Positions 1-12,400 of a DNA stretch of 64,000 nucleotides are shown piece after piece. Numbering within the stretch: position 1 is the stretch's first letter; each line of letters begins with the position of its first letter. The position numbers and the translations under genes were made by a program. The notes under the pieces are model-generated. The model was not told the origin of the DNA, did no database searches, and saw only the letters and a program-made list of their open reading frames with translations. Source of the DNA: Branchiostoma belcheri (Eukaryota > Chordata > Leptocardii > Amphioxiformes > Branchiostomatidae); NCBI RefSeq assembly GCF_001625305.1, contig NW_017802602.1, positions 1,969,927-2,033,926 on the forward strand, written 5' to 3'.

Positions 1-1159
1 ACAATAAACAAATAAACATAGCTTTGACATACGCCTGTTTTTTGGGCATGATTTTTCAAACCGTGACATATCTGGTCGTGTCTTCACACTTCGCAATATC
101 CACCTCTTCCGGTTGTCAATGAAACTCTGAAAATCACGTCTTGTGATTCTTTTATGTCTTAACCAGTTTCAACCCGGTATAACCTCCCGTCTTCGGGAGG
201 CAGCAAATCTCTGCTGGCAAGAAGAGATAACTGGTTATATCTGCTAGTACTGACAGACTTGTCAGTTGACACTCCTCTGGCATGACACTGACATTGAAGT
301 AATATCTACCGCCTACCCGCAAAGCTGGTGTGTCGCACAGAAGAGAGGACTGAATAAAACTGATACTGAAATAGTTGCGTCAACAGCTCATCCCGTGCAT
401 AAACGTATTAGCAAAGAAAGCTGTCGAATGTGTACAACAGAAAGAGAGAGTGAATGACTAGAATAGAACTTGACTCCGAGTGTAACTTCGATCACACGTA
501 CTCAACACTCTTTAAACGAAATCATACAATAAAGAACGAATATATATTACAGAAATACAATATTCAGTATCTTTGCCCAACTTTTAAAACGCCCATATCA
601 ATGTATGTTGACTACCACCACATTCATTTCTTAATCTTACTGAATTAACTGAACAAATACGTTAGTGATAACTTATGACATTAATGATACAATAAATAAC
701 AGGAAATAGCGTCAAAGTCTACTTACGAGAACCTATGGTTCAGTCAAAGAATAATGCATGCCGTGTGCAATCTATTTCGCAAGTGTGGCAAATCTCAATA
801 AATAAATAAAACCTAATTCCAACAAAGGTAAAAGAAAGGTATGGTAAACTTTCGATTCACAATTAAACACAATTGAACCAACCAACCAACCAACCAACCA
901 ACCATAAATTAATAAACTGACCAAACACATCAGATGAGGCTAGGGTATCAGAGAAAAAGTAGCCTGCACTTTCCACTTTCCTTGTATTAACGACCTTTTT
1001 AAGTTTATACAGAAACACACTAGCATTAGAAGTCATCGTCCGGTAAAACCCTTCAGAACCAGTCACCCGTGTGACCCACCCCCTCCGTCTGAACTAATTT
1101 TCAGCATTAACGAGAAGAACGCATCGTGCCAACTGTGCCAGTGAATATCAATCACAGTT
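1..1159. other. No recognisable gene
   Basis: I see no convincing exon here. Short open frames are isolated and show no family motif. A (CAAC)n-type run lies at about 874-903. AT-rich non-coding sequence otherwise. Confidence 0.6.
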
Positions 1160-1164
1160 TCCTC

Positions 1165-1556
1165 ACGACCTACCCGATAGAACTACAAAACTCAGGAGCA
1201 AACCTATAACTCAAAGCCTTCCAACGGACTGACTGCCTGTGATCTTTAACTTAATCAATTGAAAACGGACGTTGAGTACTTCCATGCTCACGACTACCCG
1301 ATAGAAATACAAAACGTAGAAGGCCAGTAGCAAACCTATAACTCAGAGCCTTCCAGCGGACTGGCTGCTTGCATTTTGCCTGTGATGTTTAACTTAATCA
1401 ATTGGAAAAGGACGTTAAGGTACTTCTATGCTCACGACTACCCGATAGAAATACAAAGCGCAGAAGCAAATCTATAACTCAGACCCTTCCAACGGACTGA
1501 CTTTTTGTATTTGGGCTGTGATGTTTAACTTAATCAATGCACGGTGAGTACTTCCA
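1165..1556. repeat. Three-copy tandem repeat, unit about 130-145 bp
   Basis: The phrase ACTACCCGATAGAA, then CCTATAACTCA, CCTTCCA-CGGACTG and TTTAACTTAATCAAT recurs in the same order starting near 1168, 1293 and 1436. Copies have diverged by point changes and small indels. No coding frame runs through all three. Confidence 0.8.
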
Positions 1557-2790
1557 TGTCAATAATGTAAGAGAGGAAAGAGTCACTGAAGAGTAAAGAG
1601 GGGTTACTCTAACCGAGATTGGACGGTCTTTCTTTTACATCTAAATTGATTGGCAGGGAACAACCTAGGAATGCCAAAACAGGTAACACCCTTTGTCGAT
1701 TGGTTTAAAGTAAGGAAAATTCTTGACTTCGTTTTTTAGAGTTCGTCCTCATGTCTGAATACCAGCCAGGGGGTACAAAACAATTTCCTCTTCAGTTTTC
1801 CCCTATTTGATTGAACGAATCATACGAAAATGTCACGGATTTAATCATAAGATCATTCATTTTGAATTTGGCACTCGAGGTTTAAATAATATTAAGCTGA
1901 TGAACATTTCAAATTAAAAAGTCAAAAATTTTCAACTCTTACAGCTGTTTTCACATCCAGATCCCAAAACGTTGTGATAAAAAGAGAGAAAGAGACTGAA
2001 GTAAAATTGCCTAATGGAAAAATGTCAAACACTAGACGCCGCAGACGTACATCGTTTTGGACGCGTTCCACGTTACCGGATGGAAATGTACTTTCAACAT
2101 CGTTCTGTTTTCAAGCCAGTTGATGTATTTTAGTGTGACAGTCATAAGCATTGAGAGGCAAATTTATTATTTGTTAAATGTGTTTTCTTGTTTCATTTTA
2201 GTTCCCTGACGTGTCCTCGTGATGTCCTTAAATTTGTGCCTTTCCTCTTTGACTCGAGTCATACTCAAACCATAAAATGCGTTTTGCTCGTCGAAAATAC
2301 ATTCTCTCGTCACAACAGATCACTTCAAGGACTCTAAATGCATTTCCATATCAGCGACATGCTCTTCTCGCCGACGCTTTCAAAATAAACCATTTAAACC
2401 ACGGCCTCTCATCATTTAAATGTGCATTTCGGATGACAGCCGCCTTGTCATTCTTCCGACTAAAAACACTCTGAATCTTAATAACAGCTGATACAGAGAG
2501 CTTTCTCCTAGTCCAGAATGTACCGAAATAGCGTTTGACATAAAACCCTAGCCAAGTTTTCCTGAATGGGAATAAAAGCTCCCGCTGCCCATAAAACACA
2601 CATCCTCCTAAAGCTGACATTAACTCTCGACCTTCAACTTGTTCGGCCTCAGACTGTGACCAGCGCACTTCTGCGCAAACAACCTACTAATGCAGGAGTC
2701 GCAGTTCTAAGCCGGAGCCCGGCCGGGCTGTTTGCATGAACGAAAAATGAAATAAAATTGCATATCAAGAATATGCACAAATCATATACA
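1557..2790. other. No recognisable gene
   Basis: Mostly AT-rich sequence. The longest open frame is a 105-codon minus-strand one at 2351-2668; it has no motif I recognise and no splice context that would make it an exon. Confidence 0.5.
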
Positions 2791-2794
2791 ACGA

Positions 2795-3355
2795 GGCCAA
2801 GCTGAGAGAGAGGGGAGAGAGAAAGAGACTGACGGAGAGAGAGAGAAACAGAGACATAGAGAGGGGGAGAGAAAGAGAGAGGGAGAGAAAGAAAGAAAGA
2901 TAGAGAGTGAGAGAGAGAGAAAGGACGAGAAAGAAAAAGAGAGAAAGAGAGAGAGAAATGTATTGATTGTCAAACAAGTGAGAAATGCTTGAAGGACATA
3001 ATCATTAGCAGCACAGTTTTCAGTACCAAGGAGAGGTACCAAAACTGAGAGGGACATAAGAGAGAGGGAGAGATAGAAAGAGAGAAAGAGAAATAGAGAG
3101 AGAGAGATGATTGTCAAACAAGTAAGAAATGCTTGAAGAAAATAACCAGTAGCAGCACAGTTTTCAGTACCAAGGAGAGGTACCAAAACTGAGAGGGAGA
3201 GAAGAGAAAGAGAGAGAAAGAAAGACAGGGACAGAGACAGACAGAGACAGGGAGACAGAGACAGGGAGAGAAAGAGACAGACAGAGAGAAAGAGAGAGGG
3301 AGCGAGAGAGAATGGTAGAAAGATAAGAGAGAGAGGGGAGAGAGAGAGAATATAT
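2795..3355. repeat. GA-rich microsatellite with an embedded 90-bp direct repeat
   Basis: A long purine tract of GAGA and GAAA runs. Within it a non-repetitive block beginning GATTGTCAAACAAGT and containing GTACCAAGGAGAGGTACC occurs twice, at about 2964-3054 and 3108-3198. Long serine/leucine open frames on the minus strand come from the tract itself. Confidence 0.9.
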
Positions 3356-3495
3356 ATTATTCGCAAATTCTCGCAATGGGCCCTGGCATGTATGTTTGGA
3401 CCCTAGCATTAGCATGTCTCCTCTCCCCGTCACTGATTGATGTAGTATGCTCCAGGCTAAGCCTCGCGCGCCGGCATTGCTCCCGTCTAGCATCT

Positions 3496-4034
3496 ATTTG
3501 CCAGTCGCGATCATCCCCTACACCAAGGGACAACCGTCGGCGCCTTAGCTCACAGCGTCTTCCGGAGGCAGAGTGTTTACCCGGGGGCACTAATGGCGTC
3601 CGGGCGCGCGGTGACTGCGTATCGATAGGGACCAGCTTGGAAGGCCGCTGTGAGAGTTTAAGGCATCTCCTGAAATTCCTGATTTTTCACTGTACTGTTA
3701 TGTTCACTGTTTTCACTGTCACTTCTGTACTGTGAACTTATCATTACAGTTAACAAATAATTTCTGGACTTCCTTTCCCTGTACCTGTTGCCACCATGAA
3801 AATATAGTTCCGTGAACATGTCCATTTTTCTCAGACCGGGAACTTTTGCTACTGGGAACATAAAGTGAATTACAGTATTTGCCAGTCGCGATCATCCCCT
3901 ACACCAAGGGACAACCGTCGGCGCCTTAGCTCACAGCGTCTTCCGGAGGCAGACCGTTTACCCGGGGGCACTAATGGCGTCCGGGCGCGAGGCGACTGCG
4001 TATCGATAGGGACCAGCTTGGAAGGCCGCTGTGT
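3496..4034. repeat. GC-rich 158-bp direct repeat pair (3496-3654 and 3877-4034)
   Basis: Two nearly identical copies of a CpG-rich block, from TTTGCCAGTCGCGATCATC to GGAAGGCCGCTGTG, are separated by about 220 bp of AT-rich sequence. Both keep the same plus-strand reading frame open, and the second copy ends directly at a consensus 5' splice site, GTGAGTAAG. A duplicated exon is possible, but I recognise no protein family and cannot exclude a dispersed repeat. Confidence 0.75.
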
Positions 4035-4040
4035 GAGTAA

Positions 4041-4110
4041 GGCCTAGGAAAAAAATGTTGCGTTTCCTGTTTCAGTCCTGACAAAATTAGGGTCGGTAGG
4101 TAGGGATGGC
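4041..4110 (+). repeat. Dispersed repeat fragment shared with 62818-62985
   Basis: GGCCTAGGAAA, CCTGTTTCAGTCCTGA, AAAATTAGGG and TAGGGTCGGT occur here and again in an intron of the carboxypeptidase gene near 62.9 kb. Family unknown. Confidence 0.6.
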
Positions 4111-4139
4111 TCAGTTTAAGATAGGAACTGAAGAACACT

Positions 4140-5930
4140 TCAAGTCACAATTCAAGAACGTTTCAAGACTTTTCAAGAACCTGAACCCTCATATAGAACA
4201 GGTAAAGACAGAAGTTGCTGTGTTTTACTGCAAACGATTTTTCTAGCTTCAACTGGTTCCAGGAACATTTCAACAACTTATTCTAACATATGTCCCACCA
4301 AACATGTAGCAATTGCTTGAATGTCTTTTTGTATGTTTCATTGCAAAATAATTGGGTTAGAGTCACAATACAAAAACCTTTACTCTAAAATATGGCCATG
4401 AGGGCAACAGAAATTTCCTTAATATCTTTTTCTTTCAACTATCCCTGAAAACGTATGTCTGGGTTAGGGTCACCATCTAATACACAATCCTAACACATGG
4501 TTGAACGAAAGGCATAAATTGCTGAAATCTCTTTCTCTTTTGTGCTTCACTGTTAACGTATGCCTGGCCATATGTCAGTGGGTTAAAGTCACCATTTAAA
4601 ACTTATTCTAGCATTTGGTACCCCAGAAGGCGACGATTTGAGGTTCACTGCAAACGTATGTCTGGCTAAAACTGGTTTAGATTCGCCATTCAACTGAACA
4701 TATTGTAATATATGGCTCCACCAGAGACAGCTATTGCTGAAATCTTTCTCTTTTGTGCTTCACTGCAAACGTATGTCTAGCTATGACTGGGTTAGAGTCA
4801 CCATTTAAGAACTTATTCTGACATTTGGCACCCTGGACTGCGACGATTTGAGGTTCACTGCAAAAGTATGTCTGGCTAAGGCTGGTTTAGATTCGCCATT
4901 CAACTGAACAAATTCTAAAATATGACAGGAATAACTTCAGTATCTTTCCCTTTTGTGTTACAGTGCAAGCATATGTCAGGCTATGACTCGGCTAGAGCAC
5001 CATTTAAATACGTGTTCGAACATTTTGCACTCCGGAAGGCAGAAATTACTAAATCAGCATCTTTCTCTTTTGTGCTTCGCTTCAAAGGTACATCAGGCTA
5101 AAACTGGGTTAGAGTCACTATTCAACTGAACATGTTCTAACTTACAGCTTCATGACAGGCAGAGATTTCTTCAATCTCTTTCTCTTTTGTGCTTCACTGC
5201 AAAAGTACATCAGGCTAAAACTGGGTTAGATTCGCTATTCAACTGAACATATTCTAACTTGCAGCTCCGTGACAGGCAGAGATTTCTTAAATCTCTTTCC
5301 TTTTGTGCTTCATGGCAAACGCACATCTGGCTAAAACTGGTTTAGATTCGCCATTCAACTGAACATATTCTAACATATGACTCCACAAATTAAATGGTAG
5401 AAATTACTTCAGTATCTTTCCCTTTTTGTGTTTTACTGCAAGCATATGTCAGGCTATGGCTCGGCTAGAGCACCATTTAAATACGTATTCTGACATTTGG
5501 CACTCTGGACGGCAGAAATTACTAAATCAGCATCTTTCTCTTTTGTGCTTCGCTTCAAAAGTACATCAGGCTAAAACTGACATTGTTAGGGCAAGGATCC
5601 TCCTTGAACATTGAACCTCCTTGCTTAGAATCGCTATATATTCAAGAACTTATTCAAACATATGGCACCACGAAAGGTAAAAATCACAGTATTTGTCTTC
5701 CCACTAGTGCACTGCACGCTCATCGCTGATAAATGACTGGTTTAGAGTCATTCAAGAACGTATTCCAATGTATGGTTTCACAACAGATAGCAATTGGTAA
5801 AGTGTCTTCTTCTTTTGTGTTTGCCCACTCTACGGACGTATCTAACACATACACCTTGTTCTCTAGCGCAAAGCTTCGTGTTAGTAAGAGAAATGGTTCT
5901 GACCTCTGTAAATGATAGTGGATGTGTGCA
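4140..5930. repeat. Degenerate tandem array, unit about 110-120 bp
   Basis: About fourteen diverged units follow one another, each with phrases such as TTTGTGCTTCACTGCAAACG, TATGTCTGGCTA, ACTGGTTTAGA and CATTCAACTGAACATATTC. Some neighbouring units pair into a higher-order period of about 220 bp. Non-coding. Confidence 0.8.
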
Positions 5931-6184
5931 GAACTCTATGTAGGCTCATTCGCCTTTGGCGTAGCTCTCTGTAAGAACATATGTCTTATTTACAAATTTA
6001 GCTTTCTTACAGAATGAAGTTTCCAAACTCGAACCGGCCGAGCCTTGCACGAACAAAGCGTATATTAATGAGCTTCTGTTTAAATTTGAGCGCTAGAGTA
6101 CTTGGCGTATACTAAATAGGATCTAGGACATATATCTCTATATGAATATCATATATCTCTAATTTAAAGGCACAGTTACCTTCA

Positions 6185-6453
6185 ACAGCGAGCAGATTAT
6201 TATTGGAATGAGCAGAGCACTTTGGACTAATGCCTCTGACCATTTACAGCTTAGAGGTACATATCCAATATTTTGTCAAAAACTTCTCTGTTACATGGCG
6301 GATCATAATGACCCCCAGTGGGGGTCTTCACGCTTCGTTAACAATTGAAAAATCTCAATATTTTAGACGAAATCTTGAGATCTTATGAGACAATATTGAG
6401 ATTTTTTATGACAATCTCCAGATCTTTCAGAAAATCTTAAGATGAAAACAAAA
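6185..6453 (+). mobile_element. Left arm of foldback element, cut by the N gap
   Basis: This 269-bp stretch matches 7379-7647 almost base for base, from ACAGCGAGCAGATTATTATT to GATGAAAACAAAA, and stops at the gap. It is either a second copy of the foldback element whose other arm was lost, or an assembly duplication. Confidence 0.75.
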
Positions 6454-6473
6454 NNNNNNNNNNNNNNNNNNNN
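6454..6473. other. Assembly gap (20 N)
   Basis: A 20-base run of N placed exactly where a long palindrome would begin to fold back. Long perfect hairpins often break assemblies. Confidence 0.99.
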
Positions 6474-7378
6474 GGTTGCGCCCTTCCTTATGAGGGGCAA
6501 GCTCAGGCCACTGTTCCTATTTGGAGCAGGAATAATGGTAACGTAAGCTCCTTTGGAAAAACTGCCGAAATGCTATGTAGTAACATAGCTGTGATTTATC
6601 CGATAGCAGTTATCGGTTGCCTCTGTTGTATGCTTGGTAATGTAACACATACGTTGGCAGATGGAAAAATTTCAAACATTTGGGGAAATCATTTTTGGGG
6701 GACTATTTTAGATTCATCCGACTTCGTAACGTAAGTCAAAGTTTAAAACTTGCGACAGGCATAGAATGGAACTTGGCGTGAGATAGCAGCTTTTAGGACA
6801 AAGATTTCTGTTTGTTTTATGTTAGTCTCAAGGTTAAGTAAAAATCACCGCCAAATTTCGACTTAAAAACCAGCTTTTCAACATGTAAATGAAACAGTTT
6901 ATCGGTTTTTAGGACTTGCGACAGGCGTTATTCAACGGTCTCCCACCAAACCCTTGCCCTATACGATCTAAAAACAACTTGCCATGACCGTCACGGTAAA
7001 AAGGTCACCCATCATATTTCTAGTGTCTACTGGAAACATTAAACCACCAAACTCGAAGCTAGCGTGTCGTTTAAGAATTTGCTACACCGATATTCTTATG
7101 CGACATCAATTGCACACGTTAACGGAGCGTAGGATTTTGTCATTTTTTGGGAATGGAGACTTGAGAGGTTGGCCTACCCTGCCAATGTATGTTCTTCAAG
7201 GTCTAAAACTCAGGTATATGAATGTTGACCACGTTGTTTTGACATAATTCCCATATATTAACATAGGAAAGCCCTATTACTGTGCTGTGCCCTTGAAAAC
7301 TTTCCACGATTTGTAAGAGCCTACTTTGAGTATGGGGAAGCTATGATTTTTAAGTATGTCAATGCCAAAAAGACTGAA
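6474..7378. other. No recognisable gene
   Basis: The phrase ACTTGCGACAGGC occurs twice (near 6749 and 6913). The longest open frame (6984-7247) has no recognisable motif. Nothing else seen. Confidence 0.5.
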
Positions 7379-8121
7379 ACAGCGAGCAGATTATTATTGG
7401 AATGAGCAGAGCACTTTGGACTAATGCCTCTGACCATTTACAGCTTAGAGGTACATATCCGATATTTTGTCAAAAACTTCTCTGTTACATGGCGGATCAT
7501 AATGACCCCCAGTAGGGGTCTTCACGCTTCGTTAAAAATGGAAAAATCTCAATATTTTAGACGAAATCTTGAGATCTTATGAGACAATATTGAGATTTTT
7601 TATGACAATCTCCAGATCTTTCAGAAAATCTTAAGATGAAAACAAAAGGTCTCAAGATCTTTCCAAATGTTTTCAAAGTATCTTGAGATTTTTCCATAGC
7701 ATCTCGAGATGCTTTAAGAAATATCAAGATTTTTAAAGCAATCTTGAAAAAACGTGAGATCTTTTAAACAATCTTGATATTTTTTAAAGCATCTCGAGAT
7801 GCTTTGGAAAAATCTCAAGATACTTTGAAAACATTTGGAAAGATCTTAAGACCTTTTGTTTTCATCTCAAGATTTTCTGAAAGATCTGGAGATTGTCATA
7901 AAAATCTCAATATTGTCTCATAAGATCTCAAGATTTCGTCTAAAATATTGAGATTTTTCAATTGTTAACGAAGCGTGAAGACCCCCACTGGGGGTCATTA
8001 TGATCCGCCATGTAACAGAGAAGTTTTTGACAAAATATTGGATATGTACCTCTAAGCTGTAAATGGTCAGAGGCATTAGTCCAAAGTGCTCTGCTCATTC
8101 CAATAATAATCTGCTCGCTGT
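7379..8121. mobile_element. 743-bp foldback element, almost one long palindrome
   Basis: The two halves are reverse complements of each other, centred near 7750, with arms of about 370 bp and almost no loop. The ends read ACAGCGAGCAG and CTGCTCGCTGT. The inner part is made of short alternating sense and antisense phrases such as TCTCAAGAT and ATCTTGAGA, so the arms are also internally repetitive. No open frame fits a transposase, so it is a non-autonomous foldback or MITE-type element. I could not define a target duplication. Confidence 0.85.
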
Positions 8122-8470
8122 TCTTCGTTTTATGTTTTTTTTTTTAAAATTACGATTTCCTAGTATGTTAGCTCCCTGGCATGAAGGAATCGACATCTTC
8201 TGTTTGAAAAGAAGTGTTATTCCAGAGCTTATGTATGTTCAAGGAGGTCGGAATATACTATCTAACCCCCTTGGTATGTCTTACTGTACATATAGATCAA
8301 AAAGATTTGATATATTAGGAATTTGATCTGTGTGAAAATATCAAATGTAGTTGATATGTTCCCTGCTCTTTTCAGTGATACTTATAAGCATCTGGTTGAA
8401 CTTATCTCACTTGAGAGAGGAATTGTATTTGTTTCATAAGAATGAATCCTACCGTTCAATATGAAAGTAG
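8122..8470. other. No recognisable gene
   Basis: AT-rich sequence downstream of the foldback element; nothing supported. Confidence 0.5.
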
Positions 8471-8474
8471 GATA

Positions 8475-9190
8475 TCATCTCTTTCTGACAACAGTCCTTT
8501 CACATCTGTCGTGTCTACTCTTCTTGTCCTTTTGTCGGACTGTTGTTGCTGACTGACGTGGTGACAACCCGCCCGTTTTCGCCCAGGGACACCCTGTACC
8601 CATACCATCATCTCTTTCTGACAGTTCTTTCACATCTGCCCTGTCCACATTTCTTGTCCCTTCTTCATCATCTCTTTCTGGCACTTCTTTCACATCTGTC
8701 GCGTCTACACCTGTTCTCCTTTCTTCGGGCTGTTGTTGCTCACTGATATGGTGACAGCCCGCCCGTTTTCGCCTAGGGACACCCTGCCACCAAAATCACT
8801 CTCTCTGGCAATCTCTTTCTGACAGTTCTTTCGTGTTTCAGACACTCTGGTCGCGTCTACACCTGTTCTCCCTTTTTCGGGCTGTTGTTGCTGACAGATA
8901 TCGTGACAACCCGTCCGTTTCGGCCAGTAAAACCCGGCATCAATGATATCACCATCTCTTTCTGACAGTTCTTTCTCGTCCGTTTTCGTCCGTTTTCGCC
9001 CAGGGACGCCCTGCAAAAATATGACCATCTCTTCCTGGCAACAGTTCTGTCATCTTCCCGTCTTCTCGTCTTCTTCTTCGTTGTGTCTGTCGCGTCTACA
9101 CTTCTTGTCCCTTCTTCGGGCTGTTGTTGCTGACTGACATGGTGACGACTCGTCCGTTCTCGCCCAGGGAAGCCCGGCACGACTTCACCG
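8475..9190 (-). repeat. Minisatellite array overlapping the receptor 3' coding end
   Basis: Four to five copies of an approximately 130-200 bp unit containing TCTTTCTGACAGTTCTTTC, CGGGCTGTTGTTGCTGAC, GGTGACAACCCG and TTTTCGCCCAGGG. On the minus strand each unit can encode a segment like SLGENGRVVT...SVSNNSPKKG. The most upstream unit (about 9096-9190) supplies the last 30 or so codons of the G-protein-coupled receptor before its stop; the others lie beyond the stop. Confidence 0.85.
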
Positions 9191-9413
9191 ACTCCTGCCC
9201 GACTTTCCCGGGGCGTCCGTTCCGGCAGGAGCCGGGCCGCAGCTGCCTGCCCGCGCGGGCCCCGGCCGATTCCTTGGCGGCGTTGTGGCACTCCCGGAGC
9301 GAGCGGATGAACTTGCGCACGGTCCGGTCGCTGATGCAGTAGCAGACCGGGTCTATGGCGGAGTTCGCGATGCCCAGACACTGCAGGAACGGGAACACCC
9401 CACCAGCGTCCAC
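9096..9413 (-). CDS. GPCR exon 6 (residues 303-407, stop)
   Basis: Begins after ATCAAAG with VDAGGVFPFLQC (TM7) and NSAIDPVCY, then a helix-8-like RTVRKFIRSLRECH and a basic, Arg/Gly-rich tail. The last 30 or so residues come from the minisatellite unit. The 105-codon frame ends at the stop 9096-9098; a further spliced exon cannot be excluded. Confidence 0.85.
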   Translation of the reverse strand: MDAGGVFPFLQCLGIANSAIDPVCYCISDRTVRKFIRSLRECHNAAKESAGARAGRQLRPGSCRNGRPGKVGQESVKSCRASLGENGRVVTMSVSNNSPKKGQEV

Positions 9414-12400
9414 CTTTGATGGATGGAATAGAATAACTTAAGTGCGCAACAGATGTAGCGGGTACAACGTATGGCAAAATATACATACATAGTTGGTGAT
9501 GCTAAGGCCACACCGACTTAATTTTATGGATGGCATCCTCTGAAGACCCCCAAACTAGTGCGCGCGAGCGAATAAAAAATTTCGGCCAAAAATAAAAATG
9601 ATACAAAACCACAGGAATACAAAGCTGGTATTGGGAATTTGCGGAAGTACATAGCGACGTATACGACAAGCCGGCACATGCTGGCTTTTTGCGGAATTTA
9701 TGAATCGGCAATTTTTTTTTAGAACAGGCGAAAATCAATGTGCGCGCGATGTCATCCATAAAATTAAGTCGGTGGAATATTGTGTCAGGAATTTATTACA
9801 TTTTCTCGTTTTGTCAGCGGATTGTGTACCTTGGACATGGGATCCTCCTGGAAGTCGAGCCAGATCATCAGGCTGAAGTACGGGAGCCAGGAGAGCGCGA
9901 AGAACGCCGTGAGGGCCATGAACACCGTCACCACCCTCCGCCGGCCCAGCATCACGTCGTTCTTAGAGTTCATCCGGCAGTGAGAGCCTGGAAAAGAGAA
10001 ACTCATGTCAATCTTTCGATTTCAAGATGTTTTCTGTAACATCAGGACGATACAAAAAGTAAATTTTCTGACCCTACTCCATTGCAAATTCCAATTGCCA
10101 TACAGGAAGTCGGGTTCCCAATGTGAGACGTATCAGGTTTGTTTATATTTTGATATTTTGCGGTGGTGCTACAAAATGAGTGTGCCTCGTGTGGGTTATT
10201 TTATTGCCAACCATAAGTGTCAGAAATGTGTAATAATTGAGCAAATATGTTGAAAAGTTAAAGTAAATTGCAATATTACAATCACACGAATATAATGCCC
10301 ATTTAAAACTCATTCTCTCTCTCTCTCTGAGTTCCAGGAAAGAGGAATATAACACTGCGTGGCAACTAGGTAAACGTTTAGGAAAACCGTTATGTAAAAA
10401 ACAGCGTTGGCATTTATTTCCGAGTAGCTCTGAGGACGCGACGTGTCAAGTCAGATTTGCATGTATTTGTATTGTTAATGTATTATTTACTGTTTAATTA
10501 TTTTTTCTGATGACGGCGGTGATATAATTTTTTATGAGTTTCTTGAGTGCGCTGTTAGATTGTCTGTATTTCTTTATTTAATGTGTTAAATACTATCTCT
10601 CTGTCTCCCCCTCTATCTCCTTCTGCCTCTCTCCTTCTCTCCCTCTCTCTGTCCCTCCCCCCTCTCTCTGAGGTACAGGGAATACGATACTAATAATTAC
10701 ACTGCGTGACAACTAGGTAAACGTTTAGGACAACCGTTACGTAAAGCTGAGAACGCTGGCATTTATTTCTGAATAGCACAGCGGACGCGACGTGTCAAGT
10801 CAGATTCTCCGTCGCGTGTTGCCCTTACATCATCCTCAGTCCGGAACTAACCATCCTGGCACGGGTCGGGAAAGGGTTAAGCCTTAAATGCATCCGTCGA
10901 CGCACGGTTGACCTTTTGCTGAAGGCTCGTGCACCTGATTTTCGCTGCAGTGCCAATCAGACGTGGAGAGTTTGGTTCCGGAAAAACTGCTTGTTGTGGA
11001 GAACTCACAAGGGCGGCGACCTCACATGTGGGAAGCAACGTGACTACCGCATTCTGGATTTCAGAATTGCCAATTACTACCAGAACTATTGGATAGTCCA
11101 ATTATTTTGCTCATGAGCTCACTCGTAGGTTCATCTGAATGCAGTTAAGACTTAATTCCAGTACTACAAAAGCCTTTTTATTGATTTTTTTCACTCAAAG
11201 GTTTAAGATTTGTGTTTGGACCAAAGTCTTTCGAAAACCACTCACATTTTTTTTATTTCAACATTTAACACAGGAAATGGTGACAGCACACATGTTTTCA
11301 ACTTATTTTTATGCAGCCACCAATATAGAGGACAATAGACAATATACTCATTTTTACCTGAGTTAAGTGAGGAAAGTGGTGTAAAGTGCCTTTCCCAAGG
11401 GCACAAGATCGGTTGCATGGCAGGGTTCGAACCCGGGACCTCTTGGTTCTGAGACGCACACTCTCACGTAACCTTTACGTAAATTGTTTGTTGTGCCGAC
11501 CCCACATATGAGACGCAACGTGACTGCTGCATTCTGGATTTTGGTACATGGTCAACCCTGTTTCGTAGAATTGCCAATTACTACCAGAACTATTGGATAG
11601 TCCAATTATTTTGCTCATGAGCTCAATCGTAGGCTCATCTGAATGCAGTTAAGACTTAATTCCAGTACTACAAAAGCCTTTTTATAATGGCCACAGGGGC
11701 ATACTTCTATTGATATTTTAGACTCAAAGTGTAAGATTTGTGCAAGGCCTTTTGAAAACCACCCACACAATATCTTTTTTTATTCCAACATTTAAGCATA
11801 GTACATGTTGACGGCACACTCAATTATTCAACTTATTTTTATGCCAACACCAAAAGATGACAATACATTTTAATACAGTACTCATTTCACCTGAGTGAAG
11901 TGAGGAAAGTCGTGTAAAGTCGTGCGTTTTTCCAAAGGGCGCAAGATCGGTGGTGTGGCAGGATTCGAACCCGCGACCACTTGGTTCGAACGTTCTGAGA
12001 CGCCAAGCGACCAAGTTGTTTGGGAAGCAACGTGACAGTACTACATTTTGGACTTTGGTCAACCCCGTTTCGTAGAATTTCCTTTACCACCAGAACTATT
12101 GGATAGTCCAATTATTTTCTTATCATCTCGCCGGATCGGATTAAAAGCTTTTTAATGATGGCCGCAGGGTGTAACTAACTCCTGTCGATATTTTTGACTC
12201 CAAGGTTTAAGATTTCTGTTTGCGCCAAGGCCTTTTGAAAATCACTCACTTGGTGGGATTGTGAGACGGCACAATGTGACATAATGCACCTTTCATAATG
12301 CAAAATCATAATGTTTACCTTCGCATATGGTCTGCTCTGTTAATTCTTACTCAAAGTTCAAAAACGCATTCATATACATGAACAGACAGGAGTCTTAATT

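Larger units (their letters stand above)
10960..12300. repeat. Tandem triplication of a roughly 480-510 bp block inside a receptor intron
   Basis: The sequence CAACGTGACT...ATTCTGGAT...CCAGAACTATTGGATAGTCC...CAAAAGCTTTTT...TTTAAGATTTGTGTT recurs starting near 11032, 11510 and 12021. The first two units each contain a minus-strand SINE copy at the same relative place, so the SINE was inserted before the block was duplicated. Confidence 0.85.

Noticed and set aside
2351..2668. 105-codon minus-strand open frame
   Set aside because: No recognisable domain, no paired splice sites or homologous copy in the window; kept as unassigned.
2765..3493. Long Leu/Ser-rich minus-strand open frames
   Set aside because: They are translations of a GA microsatellite in several overlapping frames; there is no signal of a real protein.
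8857..9486. 209-codon minus-strand open frame across receptor exon 6
   Set aside because: It reads TM7 in the wrong frame; the frame that continues TM6 and contains NSAIDPVCY is different.
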